DNA of 16,753 nucleotides from Candidatus Bathyarchaeota archaeon (GCA_030607815.1 JAUWJG010000010.1:1-16753); one strand, 5' to 3'. Positions 6,770 through 14,368 are shown, counted from the first letter of the stretch. Program-made: numbers and translations. The notes: a model not told the origin generated them from the sequence alone.

Positions 6770-7361
6770 TACGTCCTTCTATAATGTTCTCCATGGAAAC
6801 CGAGAGTTCTTTGGAAAGGAATTCCTTGGCTAGAGCTGAGTCCAAATCATAATTCATGGTTATCTGAAATTCTTGATCAGTTAGATCCGTCTTTATCGGT
6901 TTGGTTAATAGTTTCAATCCACACTTCAATGTCCCATTAAAAAACAGTGGATTCTCGACATCCTCGATATAAAATTTTTCAACCAGATACTGCTTCCCTT
7001 CATCGACAAGTTTGAACGTGTTTTGAGGAATCTTCTCCGAATACCGAAAGATATTCCCTTTCAACTGCACACATACAAAGAAGGTATTATCACGGATCTC
7101 AAACGTGATAACACTGGCACGCTTACACTTAGACTTGAAGTCTCGCCATTTCTTACAAGAGATGAAAAGCAAACCTTCAGAAAATCTTTCCAGACCTCTG
7201 ACTGCAACGGGTTCTCGGACAGATTCCTTGACACTAACTTTATCAACAAGCATCTCAAGTTTAGCGTGAACAGAATCGAGCATTTTCTCATGCTCCTTTA
7301 AAGCCGTAATGATCAGGTCGATAGTATCCAACTTATCACCATAATCTGAACCTGAATTCAT
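6759..7361 (-). CDS. Unknown protein with N-terminal coiled coil
   Basis: A 200-residue protein that I do not recognise. Residues about 8-48 (DKLDTIDLIITALKEHEKML, DSVHAKLEMLVDKV) show a heptad-like coiled coil suited to oligomerisation. The rest is a mixed alpha/beta region: GLLFISCKKWRDFKSKC, VITFEIRDNTFFVCVQLKG, then strands around FYIEDVENPLFFNGTLKCG and a C-terminal helix DLDSALAKEFLSKELSVSME. There is no signal peptide, membrane helix or catalytic motif. The ATG at 7361 has a Shine-Dalgarno sequence (GAGGT) seven bases upstream and a TATA-like CTATTAATAA near 7405. It converges with, and overlaps by 11 bases, the winged-helix gene at 6494. Probably a lineage-specific archaeal protein that may belong with the neighbouring regulators. 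Confidence 0.65.
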   Translation of the reverse strand: MNSGSDYGDKLDTIDLIITALKEHEKMLDSVHAKLEMLVDKVSVKESVREPVAVRGLERFSEGLLFISCKKWRDFKSKCKRASVITFEIRDNTFFVCVQLKGNIFRYSEKIPQNTFKLVDEGKQYLVEKFYIEDVENPLFFNGTLKCGLKLLTKPIKTDLTDQEFQITMNYDLDSALAKEFLSKELSVSMENIIEGRITL

Positions 7362-7469
7362 CTCAGTAACCTCACTTTAAAAGTAGATGTCATCACAGCC
7401 TTATTAATAGACATGAAAGAAAATTATGAATTTATCGTTATTAATATTTTGAAGATTGTTTCATAAAGA

Positions 7470-7477
7470 TTTATATT
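7470..7477 (+). promoter_or_regulatory. TATA box for the HExxH gene
   Basis: TTTATATT lies about 45 bases before the ATG at 7519, predicting a transcript start near 7500 and a leader of about 18 bases. Confidence 0.45.
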
Positions 7478-7518
7478 ACGCTTTATCAATCAAAAAAGCA
7501 TAAGTTAGAGGCTACAAA

Positions 7519-8031
7519 ATGGAGAAAGTGGAAAGAGTGATAGAAGAAGAGTATAAAGTACGCCTTGATCACGCAAAAGGATTCGGAGACATCTATGAGA
7601 TTGTAAAAGAGACCGTTAAACGGTCTCTAGGCGAATACAGAGTAGGCATGATGCTCTATTTAGATGACCTCCCACTCCAATTAGGTGCCTATTACTCCGT
7701 AGGTACAAATAACATAGTACTCAACCGAAGCATTTTAAACATTATTGAAGCGTCAACCCAGTCAAAGCAAATCGTAAACGCGTTCGTCTACAACATCCTC
7801 CTCCATGAATATCTACACGCACTAGGATACTTAAGAGAGACAAAGGTCAGTCAACTGATTCAAAAAATCACAGAAGAATCCTTTGAAGAGACCCATATTG
7901 CAACCGAACTTGGGAGAAACGGTCCCTGGTCAATTCTCAAAGATGTCCCCATAAATATGTTCGAAACACCGAAACGGCTAAGAGAGGTCGTCAAAAACTT
8001 CGAAAAGACAGACACGCGATACATAGCATAA
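7519..8031 (+). CDS. Compact HExxH putative metallopeptidase
   Basis: A 170-residue protein with a zincin-type motif H96-E97-Y98-L99-H100 in YNILLHEYLHALGYLRE, preceded by a strand-like NNIVLNRSILNII and followed by an acidic helix with H126 in EESFEETHIATE, a possible third zinc ligand. The amino half is a helical/strand region with no known domain. Small stand-alone HEYLHALGY proteins are widespread in archaea and remain uncharacterised; their size suggests a minimal peptidase or a peptidase-like regulator. There is no signal peptide or membrane segment, so it is probably cytoplasmic. It is a single gene divergent from the coiled-coil unknown at 6759-7361, with which it shares a 157-base promoter region. 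Peptidase activity is inferred from the motif only. Confidence 0.65.
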   Translation: MEKVERVIEEEYKVRLDHAKGFGDIYEIVKETVKRSLGEYRVGMMLYLDDLPLQLGAYYSVGTNNIVLNRSILNIIEASTQSKQIVNAFVYNILLHEYLHALGYLRETKVSQLIQKITEESFEETHIATELGRNGPWSILKDVPINMFETPKRLREVVKNFEKTDTRYIA

Positions 8032-8447
8032 GCAGATTGTTTATCGTAAAACTTTCTAAAAAGAGGAGGCGGAGTAGGTAAAGTTTCCATTTTAAAATTA
8101 AAGAGGAAATACAAAGCATAATTAATCTCTTAAAAGAAGAATGTTATCTCCATAAAATAGAGTAATTAATTAAAAGTTAAACTTAAGTTCAATTCTCTAA
8201 ATGAGAGAACACAGCAACCAATAAGATGACCTATCCAAGATTTACCAAAAATAAAAGAGTGTCAATCATAAGACTCTTCTTTCTTACAGTAACAATTTGA
8301 ATGATTCAAGAAAAAAAATACATCATTCGAAAAAATGTAGTACATTATATAATTAAAACTATTTTACAAAGAAGAAATTTGACATCGAAAAACCATAAGT
8401 TTTATTAAAAATAGATGTATAACACGTCTTAGAGATGAAAAAAATCA
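8032..8447. other. AT-rich intergenic and promoter region before the aminotransferase
   Basis: No gene is supported. The stretch holds a weak inverted repeat AAGAGT-N12-ACTCTT (8255-8278) and two TATA-like elements on the plus strand, ATTATATAAT near 8344-8353 and TTTATTAAAA near 8401-8410. The second, with the Shine-Dalgarno-like GAGATGA at 8432-8438, fits a start of the aminotransferase mRNA near 8430. A 35-codon frame at 8301-8408 overlaps these elements and is probably chance. Confidence 0.4.
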
Positions 8448-9770
8448 ATGGTTAAAAAAGATTTGAACACACTTGGATATCCTAATGCACCAAAAATCGT
8501 CACAACACCGCCAGGGCCAAAATCTGAAGAAATTTATAAAAAAATTATGGCACGCATTCCACTGATAGTATATGGATCAAATCCTGCGTCTCCAGTAAGT
8601 AGACTCATATGGGAATCTGCAAAAGGGGACACAGTTCGCGATGCCGATGGCAATATTTTCATAGACTGGACCGCAGGCTACCACATGGCAAATGTACACA
8701 GTCCCACACCAGTCATCGAAGCTGTATCTAAAGGCGCTTCAAGAATGGTAAATACTGCAAACTGGTCATTTGATCTAAGATATAAAGCAGCCGATAAACT
8801 CCTAGAAATATGCCCCTCCGAATTTGATACAGTCGTCATAGGAGGCGGTTCAGGCACAGAATCTACATTAGCAGCGGTACAAGCAGCTACAAATTTCACA
8901 AAAAGAAACACTATTGTTCAGCTAGCAACACATTATCACGGGCAACACGGTACATGGCAAGGACCGAATATTAAAAGCATAATATTACCCTCCTGTAACT
9001 GTTATAATTGCGCATTCAAGATGGAATACCCCGACTGTGGAATATTCTGCGCAGAATTCGTTGGAGAAGCAATTAAACCACCAGCGGGCCTTAGCGCTAG
9101 AAAAAGCAGCATCGCCGCTGTAATCCTTGAACCATGGGCAAGAGCACATGGAACACCTAAAGGATTTCTAACTAAACTGAGAAAAGTATGCACTGAAAAT
9201 GATGTTCTACTTATCGCAGATGAAATCACAAGTGGTATGGGAAGATCAGGAAAATGGTGGATGTGTGATTGGGAGAATGTTGTACCCGATATACTATGCA
9301 CTGCAAAAGGTCTCACTATGGGATTTCCAGGAAACGCAATCGTTACGAGAAAAGAAATTGCAGCGGCTCTTCCTCCCGGCTCTGGGATTCACTCATATGC
9401 AGCTAACGCCATGGTCTGTTCTGCAATAATTGCAACAATTGATTACATGAATGAGCTTGATTTAGTGAACAATTCAGACAAGGTGGGAAAAATAATTACG
9501 AAGAGACTGTTGGAACTTCAAAGCGAACATGAAATGATTGGAAGTGTACAAGCTAAAGGAATGAATATCGGAGTTACCGTAGTAAAGGACAAAGCTTCAA
9601 GAGAATTAGATCGTGAAGCCACGATGAAAATATTTTTGAAATGGTTCCAAAAAGGAGTTCTCAATTACGGCTATTCATGGACAAGTCCACCGCTCTGTCT
9701 CACAAAAGAACATGCTGAAACATCCTTAGACCTACTAGAAGAATCAATTAAAGAAGTTGAAAAGGAATAG
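8448..9770 (+). CDS. Class III aminotransferase (4-aminobutyrate/2-oxo acid type)
   Basis: A 440-residue PLP enzyme of fold type I. Visible features: an N-terminal PPGPKSEEI segment, the PLP phosphate-binding GGGSGTES region (132-139), the catalytic aspartate D258 in LIADEITSGMGRSGKW, and the Schiff-base lysine K287 in DILCTAKGLTMGF. The family includes GabT-like transaminases, but also amino-acid racemases and epimerases such as the Pyrococcus broad-substrate racemase, so reaction type is open. It carries a cysteine insert C183, C185, C188, C197, C201. Only the last four share their spacing (C-x2-C-x8-C-x3-C) with the second aminotransferase in this window. It is transcribed alone and faces the E1/lipoyl operon convergently; transamination to a 2-oxo acid would feed that complex, which is an inference. 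A T-tract terminator follows. Confidence 0.88.
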   Translation: MVKKDLNTLGYPNAPKIVTTPPGPKSEEIYKKIMARIPLIVYGSNPASPVSRLIWESAKGDTVRDADGNIFIDWTAGYHMANVHSPTPVIEAVSKGASRMVNTANWSFDLRYKAADKLLEICPSEFDTVVIGGGSGTESTLAAVQAATNFTKRNTIVQLATHYHGQHGTWQGPNIKSIILPSCNCYNCAFKMEYPDCGIFCAEFVGEAIKPPAGLSARKSSIAAVILEPWARAHGTPKGFLTKLRKVCTENDVLLIADEITSGMGRSGKWWMCDWENVVPDILCTAKGLTMGFPGNAIVTRKEIAAALPPGSGIHSYAANAMVCSAIIATIDYMNELDLVNNSDKVGKIITKRLLELQSEHEMIGSVQAKGMNIGVTVVKDKASRELDREATMKIFLKWFQKGVLNYGYSWTSPPLCLTKEHAETSLDLLEESIKEVEKE

Positions 9771-9789
9771 ATATACCGGCATTAGAAAA

Positions 9790-9815
9790 GGGTAACATAC
9801 CCCTCTCTTTTTTTT
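9790..9815 (+). terminator. Hairpin and T-tract terminator after the aminotransferase
   Basis: GGGTA-ACA-TACCC (9790-9802) is a five-base stem with a three-base loop, followed by CTC and a run of eight T (9808-9815), 20 bases after the aminotransferase stop. Both a factor-independent archaeal T-tract and the hairpin support it. Confidence 0.65.
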
Positions 9816-10052
9816 ATATATAAGAAGACACCAATCATTTTCTTAGATACAAATTTCAAACATTTTTTAAAAAAATATTAATCCTCTATACTGACAAAAA
9901 ATGTTACTCTTCAACACACTGCATTTATCTGATAGATAATTAAAAAATAGAGCATTATCTTCAGGGGATAGAAGTAAACAGATTAATAAATGTAAAATAA
10001 ACGTTATTTTACATTTGAATACAAGATATAGTTGACCATCTATCTCGTCTCA
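9816..10052. other. Convergent intergenic region with inverted repeats
   Basis: No gene seen between the convergent aminotransferase and lipoyl genes. It holds TTATCT-GAT-AGATAA at 9925-9939 and a much longer perfect inverted repeat at 9988-10016 (listed separately). The rest is AT-rich without frames longer than a few codons. Confidence 0.45.
9988..10016. repeat. Perfect 13-bp inverted repeat
   Basis: AAATGTAAAATAA, a three-base loop ACG, then TTATTTTACATTT: a perfect 13-base arm palindrome, 36 bases beyond the end of the lipoyl gene on its downstream side. It has no T-run, so it is not a usual archaeal terminator; it could stabilise or end the minus-strand E1/lipoyl mRNA, or be a protein-binding site. 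Confidence 0.75.
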
Positions 10053-10295
10053 TCATTTTATTAATGCAATTTTCTCTCCGACAGGCACCTCTGCTCCTTC
10101 AGGAGCTAATATTTTTAATATTTTACCTGAAGCAGGGGAGTTAACATCGTTAACTATTTTTTCAGTCTCCACTGTAAGTAAGGGTTCTCCTTTCTCTACG
10201 TATTCTCCCTCCTTCTTAATCCACTCTGTGATTATTCCGTATTCCATAGTATAATCCAAGGTAGACATGTTAGGCATATGAACATAAGTTACCAC
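10053..10295 (-). CDS. Free-standing lipoyl-domain protein (E2 lipoyl domain)
   Basis: An 80-residue protein that is a single lipoyl domain and nothing else. K46 in VETEKI is the expected lipoylation site, flanked by the typical strands (IITEWIKKEGEYVEKGEPLL, then SPASGKILKILAPEGAEVPVG). In classical complexes this domain is the N-terminus of E2, joined through a linker to the catalytic core. Here it is a separate gene, last in the E1-alpha, E1-beta operon with a gap of 55 bases. Its role would be a swinging acyl carrier between E1 and the separately encoded E2 core at 12390. It could instead be a biotinyl carrier, but the surrounding E1 genes favour lipoate. The start is GTG at 10295, with GGTGA seven bases upstream (10307-10303). 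Confidence 0.88.
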   Translation of the reverse strand: MVTYVHMPNMSTLDYTMEYGIITEWIKKEGEYVEKGEPLLTVETEKIVNDVNSPASGKILKILAPEGAEVPVGEKIALIK

Positions 10296-10350
10296 TTTTT
10301 TTCACCGCATTTATATTTAGTCAGAGGATTTTGAATCATAAGTAAATGGT

Positions 10351-11316
10351 TCAAATAATGTCCTTCACAGCTTTGACTATATCGCCTACTTGTGGGAGGA
10401 CAAAGTCTTCCATCGTCTTCGCAAATGGGATCGGCACATTCTTTGAAGCTACGCGCTTAATCGGTGCTTTCAAGTATTGAAAGCCTTCCTCAGCCACAAA
10501 TGCAGCTATTTCAGACGCCACACTTCCTCTCTTAGCCTCTTCTTCAGCCACAACGAGTCTGCCTGTCTTTTTAACAGAATCTAAAATGAGCTTACTGTCG
10601 AGTGGAACAAGGGTTCTTAGATCAATCACTTCTACGCTAATTCCCTCATTTTTAAGCTGCTCTGCTGCAACAAGCGATTTATTCAGAGTGTACAACCAAG
10701 ACACTATTGTAACATCATCTCCCTTTCTCTTGATAGTTCCTTGACCAAAAGGTATGAGGTACTCTTCCTCGGGAACATGTCCTTTTAAATAATTGAGGCG
10801 TTTATGGGTTAAGAATATCACCGGATTGTTATCTCTGATCGCTGTCTTGAATAGGCCTTTAACATCGTATGGTGTCGAGGGGGTGATAACTTTCAACCCA
10901 GGAGTTCCTACAAAAATTCCTTCTAAACTTTGAGAGTGTTGGGCTGCTGACCTTCCTGATGCACCTTCAGGAGCCCAGATTACTAAGGGAACCTTCGCAT
11001 TCCCACCTGACATATACGTAATCTTCGCGATTTGATTGATGATTTGATCCAAAGCCATGAGCGAAAAGTCGACAAACATTAGTTTTACAATAGGTCTCAT
11101 CCCCGTGAGTGCTGCCCCCAATCCAGCCCCTACAAAACTTGGTTCAGAAATAGGCGTATTGAGAACCCTTTTCTTGAGCGATAAGTCTAATGGTTTTCCT
11201 CCAAATGTGGGATTACCATACAAATCTTCTCCCATTAAGAAGACCGTTGAGTTCCTTTTCATCTCTTCTCCTATCGCTTCATTAATAGCTTGATTACATG
11301 TTATTTCTCTTTGCAT
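10351..11316 (-). CDS. 2-oxoacid/acetoin dehydrogenase E1 component, beta subunit
   Basis: A 321-residue transketolase-type subunit that pairs with the alpha chain encoded upstream. Recognisable elements: VFLMGEDLYGNPTFGG with the E1-beta glutamate region, TPISEPSFVGAGLGAALTG, the PIVKLMFVDFSLMALDQIIN segment, GASGRSAAQHSQSLEGIF, LKVITPSTPYDVKGL, and the C-terminal half with the VEVIDLRTLVPLDSKLI and GRLVVAEEE motifs. The E1-alpha/E1-beta heterotetramer decarboxylates a 2-oxo acid (or cleaves acetoin) using thiamine diphosphate and passes the acyl group to lipoate. The ATG at 11316 lies 16 bases after the E1-alpha stop, with a GGGGG Shine-Dalgarno stretch between. Sequence text is closest to acetoin and branched-chain/pyruvate types; the exact substrate cannot be fixed. 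Confidence 0.93.
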   Translation of the reverse strand: MQREITCNQAINEAIGEEMKRNSTVFLMGEDLYGNPTFGGKPLDLSLKKRVLNTPISEPSFVGAGLGAALTGMRPIVKLMFVDFSLMALDQIINQIAKITYMSGGNAKVPLVIWAPEGASGRSAAQHSQSLEGIFVGTPGLKVITPSTPYDVKGLFKTAIRDNNPVIFLTHKRLNYLKGHVPEEEYLIPFGQGTIKRKGDDVTIVSWLYTLNKSLVAAEQLKNEGISVEVIDLRTLVPLDSKLILDSVKKTGRLVVAEEEAKRGSVASEIAAFVAEEGFQYLKAPIKRVASKNVPIPFAKTMEDFVLPQVGDIVKAVKDII

Positions 11317-11332
11317 TTTCTACTTTCCCCCA

Positions 11333-12295
11333 TTATACGAAAAGATCTTCCAAAGCATCTTCAGGATTCGGATTTGGACTTTCCTCAGCAAATTTCACGG
11401 CTTCCTCAATCTCAGCATTAACTTTTTCCTCGATCCCATAGAGTTTATCTTCAGTTAAGACTCCATCATTGATAAGTCGGATTCTGAAATTTTTAATTGG
11501 ATCTCTTTGCTTCCACTTTTCACACTCTTCCTTTGTCCTATAGAAACTATCCGTAGAGGACCCATAGTGTTCATAGTATCGATACGTTTTGCATTCGATG
11601 AGGGTTGGCCCCAACCCGTTCCTTGCCCTTTTCACAGCTTGATTAGTGACCTCGTAAACGTCGATCACATCCATACCATTCACTGTAACTCCGGGTATCC
11701 CGTAAGCTTCAGCCTTTTTAGAGACATCTTGTACAGAGAGAGCATAAGAAGCTGGGGTAAACATTCCATACAAGTTATTCTCACATATATAGAGTACTGG
11801 AAGCTTCCATATAGAAGCCATATTAAGGCTTTCATGGAAAGTTCCTTGGTTTGTTGCACCGTCACCGAAAAAGGCGGCAGCTACCTGGTTTGTCTCTCTT
11901 AGCTTAATTGAAAGCCCCGATCCAGTAGCGATTGGAATTCCTCCACCGACAATACCGCAAGCACCTAACATCCCAACTGTAAAATCTGCAATGTGCATCG
12001 AGCCTCCCTTACCTTTGTTGGTTCCTGTTTTCTTCTGAAAAAGTTCGGCCATCATGTATTTGATTTTAACACCCTTCGCGATACAGTGACCATGTCCTCG
12101 GTGTGTGCTTACAATGTAATCATCATCCAGAAAATTACTACAGACACCGACAGCTACAGCTTCCTCACCAATATAGAGATGGGCCATACCTAACGGTTGG
12201 CCTAGTCCAATTAACTTGATGATTTCTTCTTCAAAAAGGCGTATCTGCACCATTTTTTCGTACATATTAATCAATTTAGATTTAGAAATATTCAT
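11333..12295 (-). CDS. 2-oxoacid/acetoin dehydrogenase E1 component, alpha subunit
   Basis: A 320-residue alpha subunit. It shows the THRGHGH motif (64-70), KGKGGSMHIADFTVGMLGA typical of acetoin-dehydrogenase-like E1-alpha, and the thiamine diphosphate/Mg motif from G144-D145-G146 (GDGATNQGTFHESLN) through C171-E172-N173-N174. The IVGGGIPIATG stretch also fits AcoA-type proteins. Length is normal (about 320-330). It is the first gene of an operon with E1-beta and the lipoyl protein. The ATG at 12295 has a GAGGTAGAT ribosome-binding sequence upstream, and the promoter lies in the 94-base region shared with the divergent E2 core gene, so the two halves of the complex may be controlled together. 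Acetoin, pyruvate or branched-chain 2-oxo acids are all possible substrates. Confidence 0.93.
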   Translation of the reverse strand: MNISKSKLINMYEKMVQIRLFEEEIIKLIGLGQPLGMAHLYIGEEAVAVGVCSNFLDDDYIVSTHRGHGHCIAKGVKIKYMMAELFQKKTGTNKGKGGSMHIADFTVGMLGACGIVGGGIPIATGSGLSIKLRETNQVAAAFFGDGATNQGTFHESLNMASIWKLPVLYICENNLYGMFTPASYALSVQDVSKKAEAYGIPGVTVNGMDVIDVYEVTNQAVKRARNGLGPTLIECKTYRYYEHYGSSTDSFYRTKEECEKWKQRDPIKNFRIRLINDGVLTEDKLYGIEEKVNAEIEEAVKFAEESPNPNPEDALEDLFV

Positions 12296-12389
12296 AATCC
12301 GATCTACCTCAGAAGATCTAACAATCTACTTTTTGTATTTAAGAGGCATTATATATCCTTCACATTAATATCTTTAGAGGGTATGAGAA
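12296..12389. promoter_or_regulatory. Divergent promoter region, E1/lipoyl operon and E2 core
   Basis: On the plus strand TTATATAT at 12349-12356 predicts a start near 12378, with a GAGGGT ribosome-binding sequence before the ATG at 12390. On the minus strand TTAAATAC (12343-12336) predicts a start near 12313 and a short leader to the ATG at 12295. The two TATA boxes lie about 13 bases apart, so their polymerases probably compete or share a regulator. The GATCTACCTC / AGATCT region at 12301-12318 is mostly the E1-alpha leader. Confidence 0.55.
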
Positions 12390-13121
12390 ATGACGAAGAG
12401 TAAAGATTCAAATTTTGAAGGGCAGGAGATGAAAAAGGAAAGTCAAGGTATGGGTCCTGTTAGAATAATTCCACTTACTAGCATGAGAAAGACAATTATT
12501 AAACGTTTGTCAAATAGTGAGAAGAACACTCTAAGAGTGACAATGACGATGGAAGTGGATATGTCAAAGGCTATAAGACTTCGTGAAACGATAAATCAAG
12601 AAGAAAGAAATGTTCGAATTTCATATACAGACATGATCGTTAAGGCAACAATCGATACCTTGAAACAAAATCTTATCTTGAACTCTAAACTAGAAGGAGA
12701 AAAAATACTGATCTTCGAAAAAATTCACATGGGAGTTGCCGTAGCTTTAGAGAGCGGATTAATAGTACCCGTGATTAGAAATGCTGACAGCCTATCTCTA
12801 GTTGAAATCGCGCGCAGTATGAAGAAGCTTATTGAAAAAGCGAAGAAAAGGAAGCTCTCACTAAGCGAAGTAACTGGAGGTACATTTACCATTACAAACC
12901 TTGGCCAGTTTGGAGTAGATATATTTACACCAATAATTAATCCGCCTCAGAGCGCTATATTAGCAGTTGGAAGGATAAATGAGAAACCTGTAGTAGTGAA
13001 TGGAGAGATCGTTAAAAGGCATATAATGTCCATCACATTATCCTTTGACCATAGGATTATTGATGGAGCTGAAGCAGCTATTTTTTTACAGGGAATAAAA
13101 ACTGTTTTAGAACCAAAATAG
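12390..13121 (+). CDS. 2-oxoacid dehydrogenase E2 catalytic core without lipoyl domain
   Basis: A 243-residue dihydrolipoamide acyltransferase core. Residues 1-24 are a charged, disordered-looking tail; the catalytic domain then starts at once with VRIIPLTSMRKTIIKRLSNS, which in normal E2 follows lipoyl and peripheral-subunit-binding domains. Catalytic residues are present: H221 and D225-G226 in the DHRIIDGAEAA motif, with the GGTFTITNLGQFG and NPPQSAILAVG segments. Typical E2 is about 400 residues or more; this one has neither a lipoyl domain nor a recognisable E1/E3-binding domain. The lipoyl domain is encoded separately at 10053-10295. The gene is divergent to the E1 operon. The ATG at 12390 follows a GAGGGT ribosome-binding sequence; an out-of-frame ATG at 12383 gives only six codons. 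Confidence 0.9.
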   Translation: MTKSKDSNFEGQEMKKESQGMGPVRIIPLTSMRKTIIKRLSNSEKNTLRVTMTMEVDMSKAIRLRETINQEERNVRISYTDMIVKATIDTLKQNLILNSKLEGEKILIFEKIHMGVAVALESGLIVPVIRNADSLSLVEIARSMKKLIEKAKKRKLSLSEVTGGTFTITNLGQFGVDIFTPIINPPQSAILAVGRINEKPVVVNGEIVKRHIMSITLSFDHRIIDGAEAAIFLQGIKTVLEPK

Positions 13122-13145
13122 TAAATTATTATCAAGTCTGCAACA

Positions 13146-13172
13146 GTTTTTTAGTCAACTTTCCTTGGAAAG
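13146..13172 (+). terminator. T-tract and small hairpin after the E2 core gene
   Basis: A run of six T (13147-13152) lies 25 bases after the stop of the E2 core gene, followed by the inverted repeat CTTTCC-TT-GGAAAG (13159-13172). The T-tract alone is a common archaeal termination signal; the hairpin may add stability or be unrelated. Confidence 0.35.
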
Positions 13173-13405
13173 ACATTGAATAATCTCCAGGTTACCGAAA
13201 TTAATGTCAACATAAAACGTGTATCAGCGGATTCATGAAAAAATGTGGATTTAGCTATAAAATGGTGCAACTGCTAGAACTTACTTTTTCGGAGCTGAAT
13301 ATGTACTTTTTTTGTTTTCGCCCTCTAACGGTAGCTCGTGCTTCAAAAGTTTCTTTGGGTGTATCTTAAGATTAGCGGAACAGTCATGCTACGGTTTAGT
13401 GAGGT

Positions 13406-14362
13406 CTATTGTTTAAATTTGAATGATAATTCTGATTTTTTATAGTAGTCAATAAATCTTTTTCTAAAGGTTTCAGCATTCTCTTCATACATGGTTTTCC
13501 AATGAAAAAACTTGAACGGGATGTAAAAAGCTTCCTCAAGATACAGTAAGGGTAAGTAATACCTTACTCGTTCAAAAATTGTTTCGTCTTCAAACTTATC
13601 TGTGTAAGCATTCAATATTTTTTCAAAGAAGCGTTGACTTTCATTAATATCCAAAAGCTCATTAAGTATGCCAATTTTTAACTGCGCTAGATCACGACAA
13701 TAGTCCTGTTCACTTGACTCCAACCAGTCTACAATTTTTATTTGACCTTTGTCAACTAGAATATTATCCCACCAGAGGTCTCCATGTATAATCGTTTTTT
13801 GATTGAAAAGCTTATTCTTTTCAAGATAATAATCTCTTAAAGCTTCTAAATGATTAGAAAATCGTTCTTGAGAGATAATTTCTTCTTTTTTCAAGAACTG
13901 CAAAATGAGCTTCCTGTAGTTATCTATCCTTTCTATTTCATCAATATTTGGTCTACTGTTTACCTTAGAGCTGTGGAGCTTCTTTAAAACATTGATTAAT
14001 TCTTCAAAAACTTGTTCGTTGAAAATGTCTTTAGTTAGATGAATTCCGAACGCTTTTTCCATTACAAGAATTTCTCTATTGAACTCGTTTTTTGTAGAGC
14101 TGGAATAAAAGATAACTTGAGGCACAGCTTCAGGTATAGATATTCTAGCGTTCATAATATGTTTTTGTTCTGTTAGGAGTACTTTGGTTCCATTGTATCT
14201 TTCATTATACATCTTCACAGCGTAATAATTTCCATCGACTGAAACTAAATACACAGTGGAAAGATAACCAATGTCTATTTCTTGAAGAATCTCTACACTT
14301 CTCGGGTTATTAACATGTTTACTAAAAAGATTAAACCATTTTTCGTAATTAGTTTCATTCAC
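13406..14362 (-). CDS. APH/choline-kinase-like phosphotransferase
   Basis: A 318-residue kinase of the aminoglycoside phosphotransferase/choline kinase superfamily. It has a nucleotide-binding lysine candidate K50 in YYAVKMYN, the Brenner-type catalytic motif H193-G194-D195 with N200 (IIHGDLWWDNILV) and the metal-binding D212 in KIVDWLES, the pattern of the DFG-equivalent in this family. The fold includes small-molecule kinases for choline, ethanolamine, hydroxylysine, methylthioribose and aminoglycosides, so substrate cannot be read off. It is the last gene of the three-gene operon, 6 bases after the HAD gene, starting with GTG at 14362. The operon partners (a phosphatase and a PLP enzyme of the phospho-lyase type) suggest a small amino-alcohol or hydroxy-amino acid as substrate; a classic resistance role is less likely. 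Confidence 0.85.
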   Translation of the reverse strand: MNETNYEKWFNLFSKHVNNPRSVEILQEIDIGYLSTVYLVSVDGNYYAVKMYNERYNGTKVLLTEQKHIMNARISIPEAVPQVIFYSSSTKNEFNREILVMEKAFGIHLTKDIFNEQVFEELINVLKKLHSSKVNSRPNIDEIERIDNYRKLILQFLKKEEIISQERFSNHLEALRDYYLEKNKLFNQKTIIHGDLWWDNILVDKGQIKIVDWLESSEQDYCRDLAQLKIGILNELLDINESQRFFEKILNAYTDKFEDETIFERVRYYLPLLYLEEAFYIPFKFFHWKTMYEENAETFRKRFIDYYKKSELSFKFKQ

Positions 14363-14368
14363 GTAATA

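Noticed and set aside
8301..8408. A 35-codon ATG frame before the aminotransferase
   Set aside because: It overlaps two TATA-like elements of the next gene, has no ribosome-binding sequence or recognisable text, and this length is expected by chance in AT-rich DNA.
10053..10295. Biotin carrier interpretation of the free lipoyl-domain protein
   Set aside because: The modified lysine sits in ETEKI rather than the AMKM motif of biotinyl domains, and the gene lies in an E1 operon.
11993..12193. Plus-strand open frames inside the E1 genes (also 11057-11293 and 11507-11902)
   Set aside because: They are antisense to strongly recognised E1 genes and have no family features; shadow frames of the minus-strand genes.
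13235..13369. A 44-codon ATG frame between the E2 core and the kinase operon
   Set aside because: It has no ribosome-binding sequence and a mixed hydrophobic text without family features; the T-rich segments inside it look like non-coding termination tracts.
13406..14362. Aminoglycoside-resistance phosphotransferase
   Set aside because: The HGD/DW motifs are shared by the whole APH/choline-kinase fold, and the operon partners are metabolic, so resistance is not supported.
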